NCBI GenBank assembly: GCA_003153355.1
Contig: PLYH01000001.1
Location: 376,955-440,954, forward strand
DNA length: 64,000 bases
Direction of reading: 5' to 3'
Source of the DNA: Candidatus Peregrinibacteria bacterium
GTDB lineage: Bacteria; Patescibacteriota; Gracilibacteria; UBA1369
The notes under the pieces were generated by a model. That model ran no database searches. It saw only the letters and a list, made by a program, of their open reading frames with translations, and was not told where the DNA came from. The translations under genes and the position numbers were made by a program. Positions 17,276 through 25,044 of the stretch are shown piece by piece; within the stretch, counting starts at the first letter, position 1; every line of letters starts with the position of its first letter.

Positions 17276-18478
17276 CTATGAATGAGGACCGAACGCGCCC
17301 CAGGCCACGCTGTAATTATTTCCGGCGTTCCAGAGGGTGAACGTATCCACGCCGTCATCGTGAGCTGCAAGAACCTGCTGCTTTACGTACGCGCCGTTAT
17401 AATCACTGACTTTATAGTTGAAGGCCTGAAGCCACGGACGGATGATAACCGGATAATCTGCAGTGTATTGCTGAAAAAGCTTGACGCTTTGGTTCACAAA
17501 ATAATAAGGATCGTCACCCGGACTTTTTACCCCTGCAAAGCCGGTTCCGAAATGCGAAGGATAAACCATTGGATATATGACATCGACGTAAGGAGCAAGC
17601 TCACCGATTCTCTGCCCGGTCGAATTGGAATCGTACTGATTGTTCCAGACCACGACTCCGAAAATATCCACGCCGATCTTGATATTGTAAGGAGCCAGTT
17701 CCTCGCGGGCATGTTTCAAAAAATCGCGGATGATTTCATAGTGTTGGGTTTTCTTTTCATCGAAACTATAATTGGCATCCGCAACCGGGCCCTGGGTCGG
17801 AAACCTGACGTAATCGAACTGAACCTCGTCAACACCGTAAGCCGCGGCCTCTTTGGCAACGCTGATGATGTAATCCTGAACCGCGGGCAGCGAGGGATCA
17901 AGCCAGACCTGGCCTTCAGGGCTCTTCCAGATCCCTCCTTTAAAATCATGGATCGCCCATTCGGGATGTTTCACAGCCATCAGTTCATCTTTAAAACAAA
18001 CGATGCGCGCGACCATATGAAAGCCCAGCGCCTTGCCTTCCGCAATAAACTTTTTGGGATCTGCCAGAATGATTTTATCGTTGCCGCCGGCCTGCTTATT
18101 CAATTCAATCGATGTAGGATAAAAGAGATGCCCGTCGGTTTCCTTCATGTCAAAAACGATCATATTTCCGCCTGCGGCCTTGAGCTGTTTCATCAAATTC
18201 TGTCCCATGTCCGAACCCGCGGAATAAGCAGTGAGATAAATCCCCCTGTAGTCCGGCGTGAGCGCTCGGACCGCGCGAATCTCCATTCTGCGGTAAAATT
18301 TTGCAGCAAACGGATTTTCAAAAATATTTTCCCATACCGACACTGAAGGAATTAAAACCTGCTGCGATTCAGCCTGCTGTGTTTGCTGGGTTGAAGCCTG
18401 GACCCCGGCGAAACTCAAAAACACCGCCCCTGTTGCAGCAATCAAAAGAGCCGAAAAAAACCGGCGCGTAAAACGCAT
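17276..18478 (-). CDS. Secreted putative glycoside hydrolase (DUF4015, TIM-barrel)
   Basis: 400 residues. The N-terminal signal peptide has RR and a hydrophobic core, ending near FAGVQA. The body matches the DUF4015 putative glycosyl hydrolase family: RGIYLTAYSAGS at the start of the barrel, VFDMKETDGHLFYPTS, and YGVDEVQFDYVRFPTQGP, whose Asp residues sit where this family's acids are. Later segments are KIGVDIFGVVVW and VDVIYPMVYPSHF. The substrate of the family is not established. Export implies action on extracellular or cell-wall glycans. A TACAAT box at 18506-18511 (minus) lies 27 bases before the ATG. Confidence 0.85.
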   Translation of the reverse strand: MRFTRRFFSALLIAATGAVFLSFAGVQASTQQTQQAESQQVLIPSVSVWENIFENPFAAKFYRRMEIRAVRALTPDYRGIYLTAYSAGSDMGQNLMKQLKAAGGNMIVFDMKETDGHLFYPTSIELNKQAGGNDKIILADPKKFIAEGKALGFHMVARIVCFKDELMAVKHPEWAIHDFKGGIWKSPEGQVWLDPSLPAVQDYIISVAKEAAAYGVDEVQFDYVRFPTQGPVADANYSFDEKKTQHYEIIRDFLKHAREELAPYNIKIGVDIFGVVVWNNQYDSNSTGQRIGELAPYVDVIYPMVYPSHFGTGFAGVKSPGDDPYYFVNQSVKLFQQYTADYPVIIRPWLQAFNYKVSDYNGAYVKQQVLAAHDDGVDTFTLWNAGNNYSVAWGAFGPHS

Positions 18479-18550
18479 AGAAAAGGTAAGGAGAGGAACA
18501 GGCCCATTGTAGGGATTTCAAAATAAAAAGAAAAGGCGTAACATTAAGCC

Positions 18551-19345
18551 ATGGACATCAAAAACTATCACGATTTCGCTGTAAAGGTTGCCAAAAAAGC
18601 CGGAAAGATTCTTCTGGATTATTATCAGACCAACATTAAAATCAACTACAAAGGCGGAGATAAAAGAAATCTCGTCACGGAAGTTGATATGATGTCGGAA
18701 AAATATATCGTGGACGAAATCAAAAAGAAATTCCCTGACCACTGTTTTTTAGCAGAAGAAAGCGGAGACTGCGGCATCAAACCTTCCGACTACAAATGGG
18801 TGATCGACCCCATCGACGGCACGACCAACTATGCCCACGGCTACAATTTTTACGCGGTTTCGATCGCGCTCATGCACAAAAACGAAGTGCTCACGGGTGT
18901 GATTTACGCCCCGATGCTCAAAGAACTTTTCCATGCGGGAAAAGGCATGGGAGCTTTTCTGAATAACAAACCTCTCCGCGTCTCCAAAGCGGAAAATCTG
19001 GAAACATCGCTGCTGGCCACGGGATTCAATCAGAACGAACACGGCCGCAACATTCCGATTTTCCAGTATATTCTGCCAAAGGCTCAGGGCATCCGCAGAG
19101 CAGGATCAGCGGCTTTGGACATGGCCTACACCGCCGCCGGCCGCCTTGACGGTTACTGGGAGTATGCGATTTACCCCTGGGATATTGCCGCAGGCGTACT
19201 GCTGGTTGAAGAAGCCGGCGGAAAAATCACGGACCTTGAAGGAAAACCTCTCAAACTCGATCAGCCCGACATCATGACCGTACTCGCGAGCAACGGCAAA
19301 ATCCACGGCGAAATGGTCAAAGACATTGCTGCCGGCAAAGGGTGA
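18551..19345 (+). CDS. Inositol monophosphatase family protein
   Basis: 264 residues, typical of the SuhB/IMPase family of Mg2+-dependent, Li+-sensitive phosphatases. The metal-binding motifs are intact: LAEESGD (about 65-71), DPIDGTTNYAHG (about 87-98) and the C-terminal PWDIAAGVLLVEEAGG. The substrate could be inositol-1-phosphate, NADP(H), fructose-1,6-bisphosphate or PAP; sequence alone does not decide. It ends in TGA, which shows that UGA is a stop here. The gene is divergent from the DUF4015 gene, and tRNA-Arg lies 79 bp downstream. Confidence 0.93.
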   Translation: MDIKNYHDFAVKVAKKAGKILLDYYQTNIKINYKGGDKRNLVTEVDMMSEKYIVDEIKKKFPDHCFLAEESGDCGIKPSDYKWVIDPIDGTTNYAHGYNFYAVSIALMHKNEVLTGVIYAPMLKELFHAGKGMGAFLNNKPLRVSKAENLETSLLATGFNQNEHGRNIPIFQYILPKAQGIRRAGSAALDMAYTAAGRLDGYWEYAIYPWDIAAGVLLVEEAGGKITDLEGKPLKLDQPDIMTVLASNGKIHGEMVKDIAAGKG

Positions 19346-19424
19346 TTTAAGGTTGTCAAAGCTCCCAAAATACGTTACATTAGGCCCTGCTTTGCCCTTT
19401 GAGCGTGCTCAATTCAAAGCACAT

Positions 19425-19501
19425 GTGCCCGTAGCTCAGATGGATAGAGCGTTGGCTTGCGGAGCCAAAGGTCGCGCGTTCGACTCGCGCCGGGCACACC
19501 A
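19425..19501 (+). tRNA. tRNA-Arg (anticodon GCG), CCA encoded
   Basis: Acceptor GTGCCCG/CGGGCAC, D stem GCTC/GAGC, anticodon stem TTGGC/GCCAA with loop TTGCGGA (anticodon GCG), T arm GCGCG-TTCGACT-CGCGC, discriminator A and encoded CCA. It reads CGC and, by wobble, CGU. Most bacteria instead use tRNA-Arg(ACG) converted to inosine. Confidence 0.95.
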
Positions 19502-19507
19502 TGGAAA

Positions 19508-19975
19508 TTATTTCCGCTTTTTGGAAGTACGAGCTTTTTTGACTTTCTTCGCCACGCCTCCGCGGATTTTTTGAACGGTCTTCGCGGATTCTTGTTCATC
19601 GGGAGCTTCCGGAACGGAAGAAGCAAACTCCAGCCACCAGTCGCTGCAGTCAGTACCAAGAACAAGTTCAGGATTTGATGTCTTGAACCACTGTTCTTGT
19701 CCAACCTTCCGGAAAGTTTCCAAAGATCCCTGCTTCAAATCAAAAGCATCCAAAACAAAATTCAGCAAAACATTTTTCATCCGTGATTCATCTTCATCAA
19801 AACCTTCCGCCAGGACAAAAGTCGCAGGATGAATCGCAAAACGGTCGCCTGGTTCCAGAAACATTTCAATGTTTTCAACCGTATCCGTCACTTCTTCGGC
19901 AAGATCTTTGAAATATTCGCGTTCTTCAGGAGAAAGTTGAAACTCTGCCGATCCGGATTGTTCTTGTTGAGCCAT
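19508..19975 (-). CDS. Unknown acidic protein with basic C-terminal tail
   Basis: 155 residues, family not recognised. The body is acidic and helical (LSPEEREYFKDLAEEVTDTV near the N-terminus; PGDRFAIHPATFVLAEGFDE). The last ~25 residues switch to Lys/Arg-rich (KKVKKARTSKKRK), a pattern that suggests nucleic-acid contact. It ends 6 bp from the tRNA-Arg 3' end on the opposite strand. Coding potential is supported by consistent codon use and lack of a better frame. Confidence 0.6.
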   Translation of the reverse strand: MAQQEQSGSAEFQLSPEEREYFKDLAEEVTDTVENIEMFLEPGDRFAIHPATFVLAEGFDEDESRMKNVLLNFVLDAFDLKQGSLETFRKVGQEQWFKTSNPELVLGTDCSDWWLEFASSVPEAPDEQESAKTVQKIRGGVAKKVKKARTSKKRK

Positions 19976-20343
19976 AAAACAAATTTATTACTAAGAAATC
20001 ATTATAACATATAAAATAGCCGCGTTGAAAGCCGGCGCCTCCATTAAAAACGTCTGCTATGGAAATTTTAACGCTCATCAGGAACGACGTCGGAACATTG
20101 CTCGTCATCAAAAAACACTGGATCAAAAAAAACTCGTACGCTTCGGGAAACAGCCGTAATTATTTCCACGAATTTTTCCAGTTTCTAACTTGATTTTTTA
20201 GCCATTGAGCTTTACTCTGAGGCCTTCCATTCGACTACCTCTGCCTTAAAACTCAGGTGCGTTGAATGGAGTTAACGCCCTTATTTTTGTGTCTTTGAAA
20301 ATCGCAGTGACTCTCAACAAACCCTCGGAAAGGAGGTGATAGC
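19976..20343. other. 368-base intergenic region with leader hairpin
   Basis: No supported gene. A 44-codon frame at 20059-20193 (plus) has no recognisable content. A long inverted repeat, TCCATTCGAC...GTTGAATGGA with an inner ACCT/AGGT, lies at 20226-20270, about 75 bases upstream of the phosphatidyltransferase start. It could be a leader regulatory hairpin or a boundary of transferred DNA. Confidence 0.4.
20329..20340 (+). promoter_or_regulatory. Perfect Shine-Dalgarno site
   Basis: AAAGGAGGTGAT is fully complementary to a standard 16S anti-SD, with 7 bases between GGAGG and the ATG at 20344. Neighbouring genes have weak or no SD, so this site fixes the start and marks the gene as different. 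Confidence 0.85.
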
Positions 20344-21090
20344 ATGGAAGGTTTGAACTTCGAAGCATGGCCCGGTGAATTCAAAACGATTGCGTACATC
20401 CTGAGCGGGCTTGCCATCGGCTTGCCGCTGCTGGCGATTCCCAAAAAGGTGCTGGGGAGAATCGGCAAATTGCCGTATCTGTCGCCCAACTGGATCTCCT
20501 TCTGGAGGCTGCCGTTGTGCTGGATCGGGTTCGGATTGTACTTTTCAAGTCATCCGTTTCCCGGCTTCTGCCTGGTGGTCTTCTCGTTGGTGCTGGACAG
20601 GCTGGACGGCAAGGTTGCCGTCGCGCTCGACGAGTTGAACGATCCTCTCCATCCCGGCAAAACCGAGATGGGAAAATGGTTCGATCCGCTCATCGACAAA
20701 CTGACCGTACCGGTTCCATTCGTCATCTTTTCCTACAAGGGATTGCTGATCTGGTGGATCGTTGCGATCATCATCGCGAGCGAGGTTATCGGAACACTCA
20801 TCCGAAAGCCAATCATCGACTGGAAAGCTTTCAGCTGGCTCACGTCATACGTGCGCAAGCAGGAAGCTTCCGGTATCGGAAAAACCAAGATCCTCATGCA
20901 GTTCTCCTGCCTGCTGATCTGTCTTCCGCTCGAACGGGGGTGGCTGACGTTCTCGACGAACATCGCGAACGTCGCACTCGGACTCACGAGCGCTGTGGGA
21001 ATTTTGAGCGTCCTCTCCCGATTGCAGCTTCACAAAAAACTGAACGCCGCAGTCGACGAGGTCAGCGACGGATTTCATCACAACGAATAA
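20344..21090 (+). CDS. CDP-alcohol phosphatidyltransferase family protein
   Basis: 248 residues, multi-pass membrane protein. The catalytic motif is recognisable as LDRLDGKVAVAL (about 83-94) then GKWFDPLIDK. This matches DxxDGxxA...GxxxDxxxD, except that the arginine after DGxxA is replaced by valine and the insert before the second part is longer than usual. Enzymes of this family transfer a phosphoalcohol from a CDP-alcohol, as PgsA does with glycerol-3-phosphate. The third-position GC is visibly higher than in neighbouring genes. With the perfect SD and its own terminator this points to horizontal acquisition (inference). The substrate is unknown. Confidence 0.8.
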   Translation: MEGLNFEAWPGEFKTIAYILSGLAIGLPLLAIPKKVLGRIGKLPYLSPNWISFWRLPLCWIGFGLYFSSHPFPGFCLVVFSLVLDRLDGKVAVALDELNDPLHPGKTEMGKWFDPLIDKLTVPVPFVIFSYKGLLIWWIVAIIIASEVIGTLIRKPIIDWKAFSWLTSYVRKQEASGIGKTKILMQFSCLLICLPLERGWLTFSTNIANVALGLTSAVGILSVLSRLQLHKKLNAAVDEVSDGFHHNE

Positions 21091-21097
21091 GGGCATC

Positions 21098-21133
21098 GGC
21101 CCGACTTGCATCAACACGCAGGTCGGGCCTTTC
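21098..21133 (+). terminator. Intrinsic terminator after the phosphatidyltransferase gene
   Basis: 12-bp GC-rich stem GGCCCGACTTGC/GCAGGTCGGGCC with one G-T pair and an 8-base loop, followed by a short T run. It begins 7 bases after the stop codon. Confidence 0.8.
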
Positions 21134-21152
21134 GCCAAATCATAAATAAAAA

Positions 21153-21800
21153 TTACCGCAAACTCACGATCGCCTGCTTGCGGTCTTTCGCTCCAAAAAT
21201 ATAGGAGCCGGCGACTAAAATATTCGCGCCCGTTTCAACACACCGTTTGCCTGTTTCAGCATTAATTCCACCATCAACCTCAATATCCAGATCGGGCTTC
21301 ATTTTGCGCAACGCAGCAATTTTTTCCAAAGCATTTTCAATAAACTTCTGGCCGCCAAAACCCGGATTCACGCCCATCACCAAAACCATGTCGACATCGT
21401 CCAAAACTCCTTCAATCATTTTGAGCGGCGTTGCCGGATTGATTGAAACCGCCGCTTTCACCCCAAAAGAATGAATCTGTTCAAGAACTTTACGGAGATC
21501 TTTGCAAACTTCCTGATGAACAGTAATGCTCACGTCCTTTTTGCTTCGTCCTTTCTCCGTTGCAGCCTTCACAAAATCCTCGATGAAATTTTCCGGATGT
21601 TCTATCATCAGATGCAAATCGAGCGGCAGTTTGGTTTCAATGCAACGGACTACCGGCGCGCCAATCGTGATGTTCGGCACAAAATGGCCGTCCATGACAT
21701 CAACATGAAGCAAATCGACATACTGTTCAACCGAACCGATCTCCTGATTGAGCTTCCCAAAATCCGCGGACAAAATGGATGGAGCGATCTTTATGTTCAT
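21153..21800 (-). CDS. rpe: Ribulose-phosphate 3-epimerase
   Basis: 215 residues. It interconverts ribulose-5-phosphate and xylulose-5-phosphate. TIM-barrel signatures: IAPSILSADFGKL, LLHVDVMDGHFVPNITIG (metal/catalytic Asp and His), LDLHLMIEHP, VLVMGVNPGFGGQKFIE (phosphate loop) and IEVDGGINAETG (second catalytic Asp). Last gene of a minus-strand operon with prs and rpiA; 12 bp separate it from rpiA. Confidence 0.97.
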   Translation of the reverse strand: MNIKIAPSILSADFGKLNQEIGSVEQYVDLLHVDVMDGHFVPNITIGAPVVRCIETKLPLDLHLMIEHPENFIEDFVKAATEKGRSKKDVSITVHQEVCKDLRKVLEQIHSFGVKAAVSINPATPLKMIEGVLDDVDMVLVMGVNPGFGGQKFIENALEKIAALRKMKPDLDIEVDGGINAETGKRCVETGANILVAGSYIFGAKDRKQAIVSLR

Positions 21801-21812
21801 GGAAAATATAAA

Positions 21813-22496
21813 TTACTTTTTGGTTTTCACTTCAGGACCGTTTTCCTTTCCAATGATAACAGTTTGAGCCATATCCAAAAACAGGCCGTGTTCCACGATG
21901 CCCGAATATGAATCCAATTCGGCGGCTAAAATATGAACATCACTAATGCCGTCCTTAAAAGTGCATTTCGCCAGATAATTTCCGTTATCGGTCATTGCTG
22001 GTTTACCGTCTTCTTCAAGCCATAATTCAGCGGCGCAGCCCAAGGTATTCAACCAGCGCACGTGCGCTCCCGCGGCAAACTGGACAATCTCAACCGGCAA
22101 CGCCACATGGATGCCGAGTTTCTCGACGACTTTCGATTCATCGGCAATCACCACAAAATGTTTGGCGTGAGTCTCCACGATTTTTTCACGGAGCAAAGCT
22201 TTGCCCAAACCTTTAATCAAATTCAGCTGAGGATCAACCTCATCGGCGCCGTCCACGGCCAGATCGAGCATCTCGTAATCTTCGACGCCGGCTAACGAAA
22301 TCCTCAGACTCTCCGCCAAAGCGACGGTGCTTTGCGAAGTCGGCACGCCCACGATATTTTTGAGCCGGCCGGCTTTCAGTTCTTCGCTGAGCATTTCAAT
22401 AAAAAATTTGGTCGTTGAACCGGTGCCCAAACCGACCACCATGCCGCTTTGAACAAATTTTAAAGCTTCGCGGGCCGCCTGTTCTTTAAGATTCAT
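21813..22496 (-). CDS. rpiA: Ribose-5-phosphate isomerase A
   Basis: 227 residues. It interconverts ribose-5-phosphate and ribulose-5-phosphate. Signatures: VVGLGTGSTTKFFIE (phosphate binding), DGADEVDPQLNLIKG with the catalytic Asp pair, and GKALLREKIVE. The C-terminus, with DVHILAAELDSYSGIVEHGLF, is complete. Next upstream is a truncated RpiB-like gene 17 bp away, so the operon holds relics or parts of both isomerase types. Confidence 0.97.
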   Translation of the reverse strand: MNLKEQAAREALKFVQSGMVVGLGTGSTTKFFIEMLSEELKAGRLKNIVGVPTSQSTVALAESLRISLAGVEDYEMLDLAVDGADEVDPQLNLIKGLGKALLREKIVETHAKHFVVIADESKVVEKLGIHVALPVEIVQFAAGAHVRWLNTLGCAAELWLEEDGKPAMTDNGNYLAKCTFKDGISDVHILAAELDSYSGIVEHGLFLDMAQTVIIGKENGPEVKTKK

Positions 22497-22513
22497 GGTC
22501 AGCTCTTTAAAAT

Positions 22514-22744
22514 TTATGCTTTATTCTTATTGCCGAAAATCAAAACGCCAACGGGATTTTGTTCCTGGGCGACCTTTTCGTTGAGTTCGTTTTTGATCGT
22601 GTCGAAAGTGGTCGCATCGTTTTCAAAAAGACCAAGATCAACAAACTTTACGCCTTTCTGCGTCAAAAAATCTTTGAAAAGCTGTTTGAGGTTGTGGCTG
22701 TCCGCGTCACCGGCGATATAGACGTTTTGAGTGTTGGTATCCAT
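22514..22744 (-). CDS. Short RpiB/LacAB-like N-terminal fragment protein
   Basis: 76 residues. The sequence follows the first half of ribose-5-phosphate isomerase B: a short beta strand (NVYIAGDADSHNLKQLF, compare the family's GSDHAGxxLK), a helix (FLTQKGVKFVDLGLF, compare YLxxxGhxVxDlG), and a second strand ending PVGVLIFGN. The glycine-rich CGTG-type segment holding the catalytic Cys should lie here, but FGNK is found and the protein then stops. It therefore lacks the second half and the catalytic Cys. It may be a degenerate gene still translated, or a repurposed binding domain. It sits between prs and rpiA with short gaps. Confidence 0.6.
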   Translation of the reverse strand: MDTNTQNVYIAGDADSHNLKQLFKDFLTQKGVKFVDLGLFENDATTFDTIKNELNEKVAQEQNPVGVLIFGNKNKA

Positions 22745-22756
22745 AACGAAAAAAAA

Positions 22757-23695
22757 TTAAAAAACAGATGAAACTGACTTGGATTCGTGAACGTTTTTGA
22801 TAGTTTTTGCAAGGAGCGGAGCCACGGAAAGCACATTCAGTCCGGGGAACATTTTTTCAGGCGGAAGCGGAATCGAATCCGTCACCACGACCTCTTTAAA
22901 TTTTGCGGCACGCAATCTGTCCACCGCCGGGTGAGAAAACACCGCATGCGTGGCAACGAGATAAATTTCGTCTTTGGCTCCTTTTTTAAGAAGCGCTTCT
23001 TTGCCGGCAATGACCGTACCCGCGGTATCCACCAGATCATCAAAAATCAGACAGGTTTTATCCGCGACATCGCCGACCACATGTAAAACTTCAGCAACAT
23101 TATGCTCCGGACGGACTTTATGAATAATCGCCAGCTCCGCGCCGACGCTGTCTGCAAAACGCTTGGCCACTTTTGCGGCTCCGGCATCGGGAGCAACCAC
23201 TACGAGATCTTTCAATTTTTTACGCTGGAAATAATCCACGAACAATTTTTTTGCCGTAAGGTTATCAACCGGAAAATCAAAGAAACCCTGTTCCTGATCC
23301 GAGTGGAGATTAATCGTGATCACATGATTGGCGCCTGCCGCGGAAATAAGGTTCGCCACCAGTTTGGCGCTGATCGGCTCGCGCGGCGTGGCCACACGGT
23401 CCTGGCGCGCATACCCGTAATGCGGAATGATCACATGAATTCTTTCGGCAAAAGAACGTTTGAGAGAATCGATCATGATAAAAAGTTCCATCAGATCTTC
23501 ATTCACTCTTGAAGTCGCGGTCTGGACAATGAAAACATCGCAGCCGCGCACGCTTTCCACGGGCTTGGCATAAATTTCGTTGCAGGCAAAACGTTTCAGT
23601 TCCATTTCCGAAAGCTTGACGTGCAAATTTCTTGCGATGGCCTGGGCCAGTTCGGGATGAGAAGAGCCTGAAAAAAGTTTGAGTGGAAGTGCCAT
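22757..23695 (-). CDS. prs: Ribose-phosphate pyrophosphokinase
   Basis: 312 residues, the full class I PRPP synthetase length. It makes PRPP from ribose-5-phosphate and ATP for nucleotide and histidine synthesis. Visible: FSGSSHPELAQAIA at the N-terminus, IPHYGYARQDRV (ATP/flexible loop), VVAPDAGAAKVAKRFAD, and the PRPP-binding motif LIFDDLVDTAGT. Its substrate is supplied by rpiA in the same operon. Confidence 0.97.
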   Translation of the reverse strand: MALPLKLFSGSSHPELAQAIARNLHVKLSEMELKRFACNEIYAKPVESVRGCDVFIVQTATSRVNEDLMELFIMIDSLKRSFAERIHVIIPHYGYARQDRVATPREPISAKLVANLISAAGANHVITINLHSDQEQGFFDFPVDNLTAKKLFVDYFQRKKLKDLVVVAPDAGAAKVAKRFADSVGAELAIIHKVRPEHNVAEVLHVVGDVADKTCLIFDDLVDTAGTVIAGKEALLKKGAKDEIYLVATHAVFSHPAVDRLRAAKFKEVVVTDSIPLPPEKMFPGLNVLSVAPLLAKTIKNVHESKSVSSVF

Positions 23696-23701
23696 AAAAT
23701 T

Positions 23702-24250
23702 TTAAGCTGATTCTGATTCTGATTCTGCTTCTGCTTTAGATTTAGAGATAATTCCGCTGACGGCCTCGCGGGTGAAATGAACGCGCATGGGAACCACCAG
23801 GCTCTCACGCATGACTTCCTGCGATTCATCAGGCGGAGACTGCTTTACTTTAAACCACTGTACCAGTTCTCGCAAATATTCTTCAACGTCTGAATAGTTC
23901 CGATGAGCGATGACCTCCGTTAAAACCTTCTCAGGCTGATTATTATACGTTTGATAAAAATTCTGCACTGTTTTTGGAAGTGATAATACTGTTTCCCTGG
24001 TTGAAGGCGGAATTTCATCCGAACAAAAAGCTTCAAACCACAGAGCTATTTTTTCGCTCAGCTCTTCGATCAAAAAAAGAGCGTAAGGATTTTCATGAAC
24101 AGTCATGTCGCCGAGCTGCGCATGATAGCCTTCAAGACGGTCTTCAAGAACGCCGATGATATAGCCAAAAAGTTGATTTTGGATGTGAATTTTAACCTCG
24201 GAACCAGGGACAAGCATTTCATCATTGCCAGAAAATCGCTCGTATTCCAT
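23702..24250 (-). CDS. Unknown protein with Glu-Ser repeat tail
   Basis: 182 residues, no family recognised. It is helical throughout, with acidic and aromatic segments (GYIIGVLEDRLEGYHAQLGD; EEYLRELVQWFKVKQ). The C-terminus is a short direct repeat, KAEAESESESA, coded by near-repeated 6-base units. It is the first gene of the prs-rpiA-rpe operon (6 bp before prs). A regulatory or structural partner of that pathway is possible but not shown. Confidence 0.6.
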   Translation of the reverse strand: MEYERFSGNDEMLVPGSEVKIHIQNQLFGYIIGVLEDRLEGYHAQLGDMTVHENPYALFLIEELSEKIALWFEAFCSDEIPPSTRETVLSLPKTVQNFYQTYNNQPEKVLTEVIAHRNYSDVEEYLRELVQWFKVKQSPPDESQEVMRESLVVPMRVHFTREAVSGIISKSKAEAESESESA

Positions 24251-24295
24251 AAATTTTTAAGGAAGGTAAGGACTTTGACAACATAATACCACTAA

Positions 24296-24324
24296 TTGCC
24301 GCTTTTACAAGATTATGGTATAAT
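24296..24324 (+). promoter_or_regulatory. Extended -10 promoter of the HAD-phosphoketolase operon
   Basis: TTGCCG (24296-24301), 17-base spacer, TATAAT (24319-24324) preceded by TGG. ATG of the HAD gene is 37 bases downstream. Confidence 0.7.
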
Positions 24325-24361
24325 TGAAGAAATAAATTTAAGCTCAAAATAAACACAAATC

Positions 24362-25021
24362 ATGGCTATCAAAGGACTTATTTTCGATCTCGACGGGACA
24401 GTGACATTGACCCAGCAGCTGCATGCTCAAACGTTTGCTGAAATCTTCAAAAAACACGGTCTGAACTACACCGCAGAAGACGATGCCCGCTTCTCCGGCA
24501 GAGGCTCTCATTGCACCTTTCCGGAATTTTTCAAAGAAAACGGCATCACCTTAACGCCGGAGCAGGTTGAGGAGTACTCAAACGAAAAAAGAACCATTTA
24601 TGATGAACTCATCAAACATGTACATATCAAAACCGTACCGGGTATTGAAAATTTTTTAGAAAAACAAAAAGCGCGCGGCATGAAAATAGCAATGGCCACC
24701 GGAAACAGGATCGAAGCGACCACTGTACTTTTAAACCGCACCGGGTTACGGAACTACTTCCCGAAAATCGTAACAAACCGGGAAGTCAAAAACTCCAAAC
24801 CCGCCCCGGATATTTTCCTGAAAGCAGCTGAAGAACTGGAACTCAAACCTGAAGAATGCATCGTTTTTGAAGATGCGGTCAATGGCGTACAGGCAGCCAA
24901 AAGTGGCGGAATGCGCTGCATCGCTTTACTCACTACAACTCCCCAAAAAAAACTGGAAGCAGCCGGCGCAGACCATCTTGTAAAAAATTATGACGAAGTG
25001 AAAGACTCCATACTCAAATAA
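24362..25021 (+). CDS. HAD-superfamily hydrolase (beta-phosphoglucomutase/phosphatase-like)
   Basis: 219 residues. HAD motif I is FDLDGTVTLT (nucleophile Asp and acid Asp, about residues 8-12). The helical cap is of the beta-phosphoglucomutase type. Motif II is in MATGNR, the motif III lysine is in NSKPAPD and motif IV is VFEDAVNGVQAAKSGGM. It is a sugar-phosphate phosphatase or mutase; the substrate is not predictable. The phosphoketolase gene follows 23 bp later in the same operon, which favours a sugar-phosphate substrate. Confidence 0.88.
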   Translation: MAIKGLIFDLDGTVTLTQQLHAQTFAEIFKKHGLNYTAEDDARFSGRGSHCTFPEFFKENGITLTPEQVEEYSNEKRTIYDELIKHVHIKTVPGIENFLEKQKARGMKIAMATGNRIEATTVLLNRTGLRNYFPKIVTNREVKNSKPAPDIFLKAAEELELKPEECIVFEDAVNGVQAAKSGGMRCIALLTTTPQKKLEAAGADHLVKNYDEVKDSILK

Positions 25022-25044
25022 TAAAAACTAATCTCAAAAAACTT

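Noticed and set aside
20059..20193. 44-codon frame between the 155-residue gene and the phosphatidyltransferase
   Set aside because: No ribosome site, no recognisable sequence and no support from neighbours; cannot be told from chance.
20226..20270. attC site upstream of the phosphatidyltransferase gene
   Set aside because: GTTGAAT matches GTTRRRY and the partner ATTCGAC is close to RYYYAAC, but there is one mismatch, the inverted repeat is short and it lies 5' rather than 3' of the gene with no second site. Kept only as a leader hairpin.
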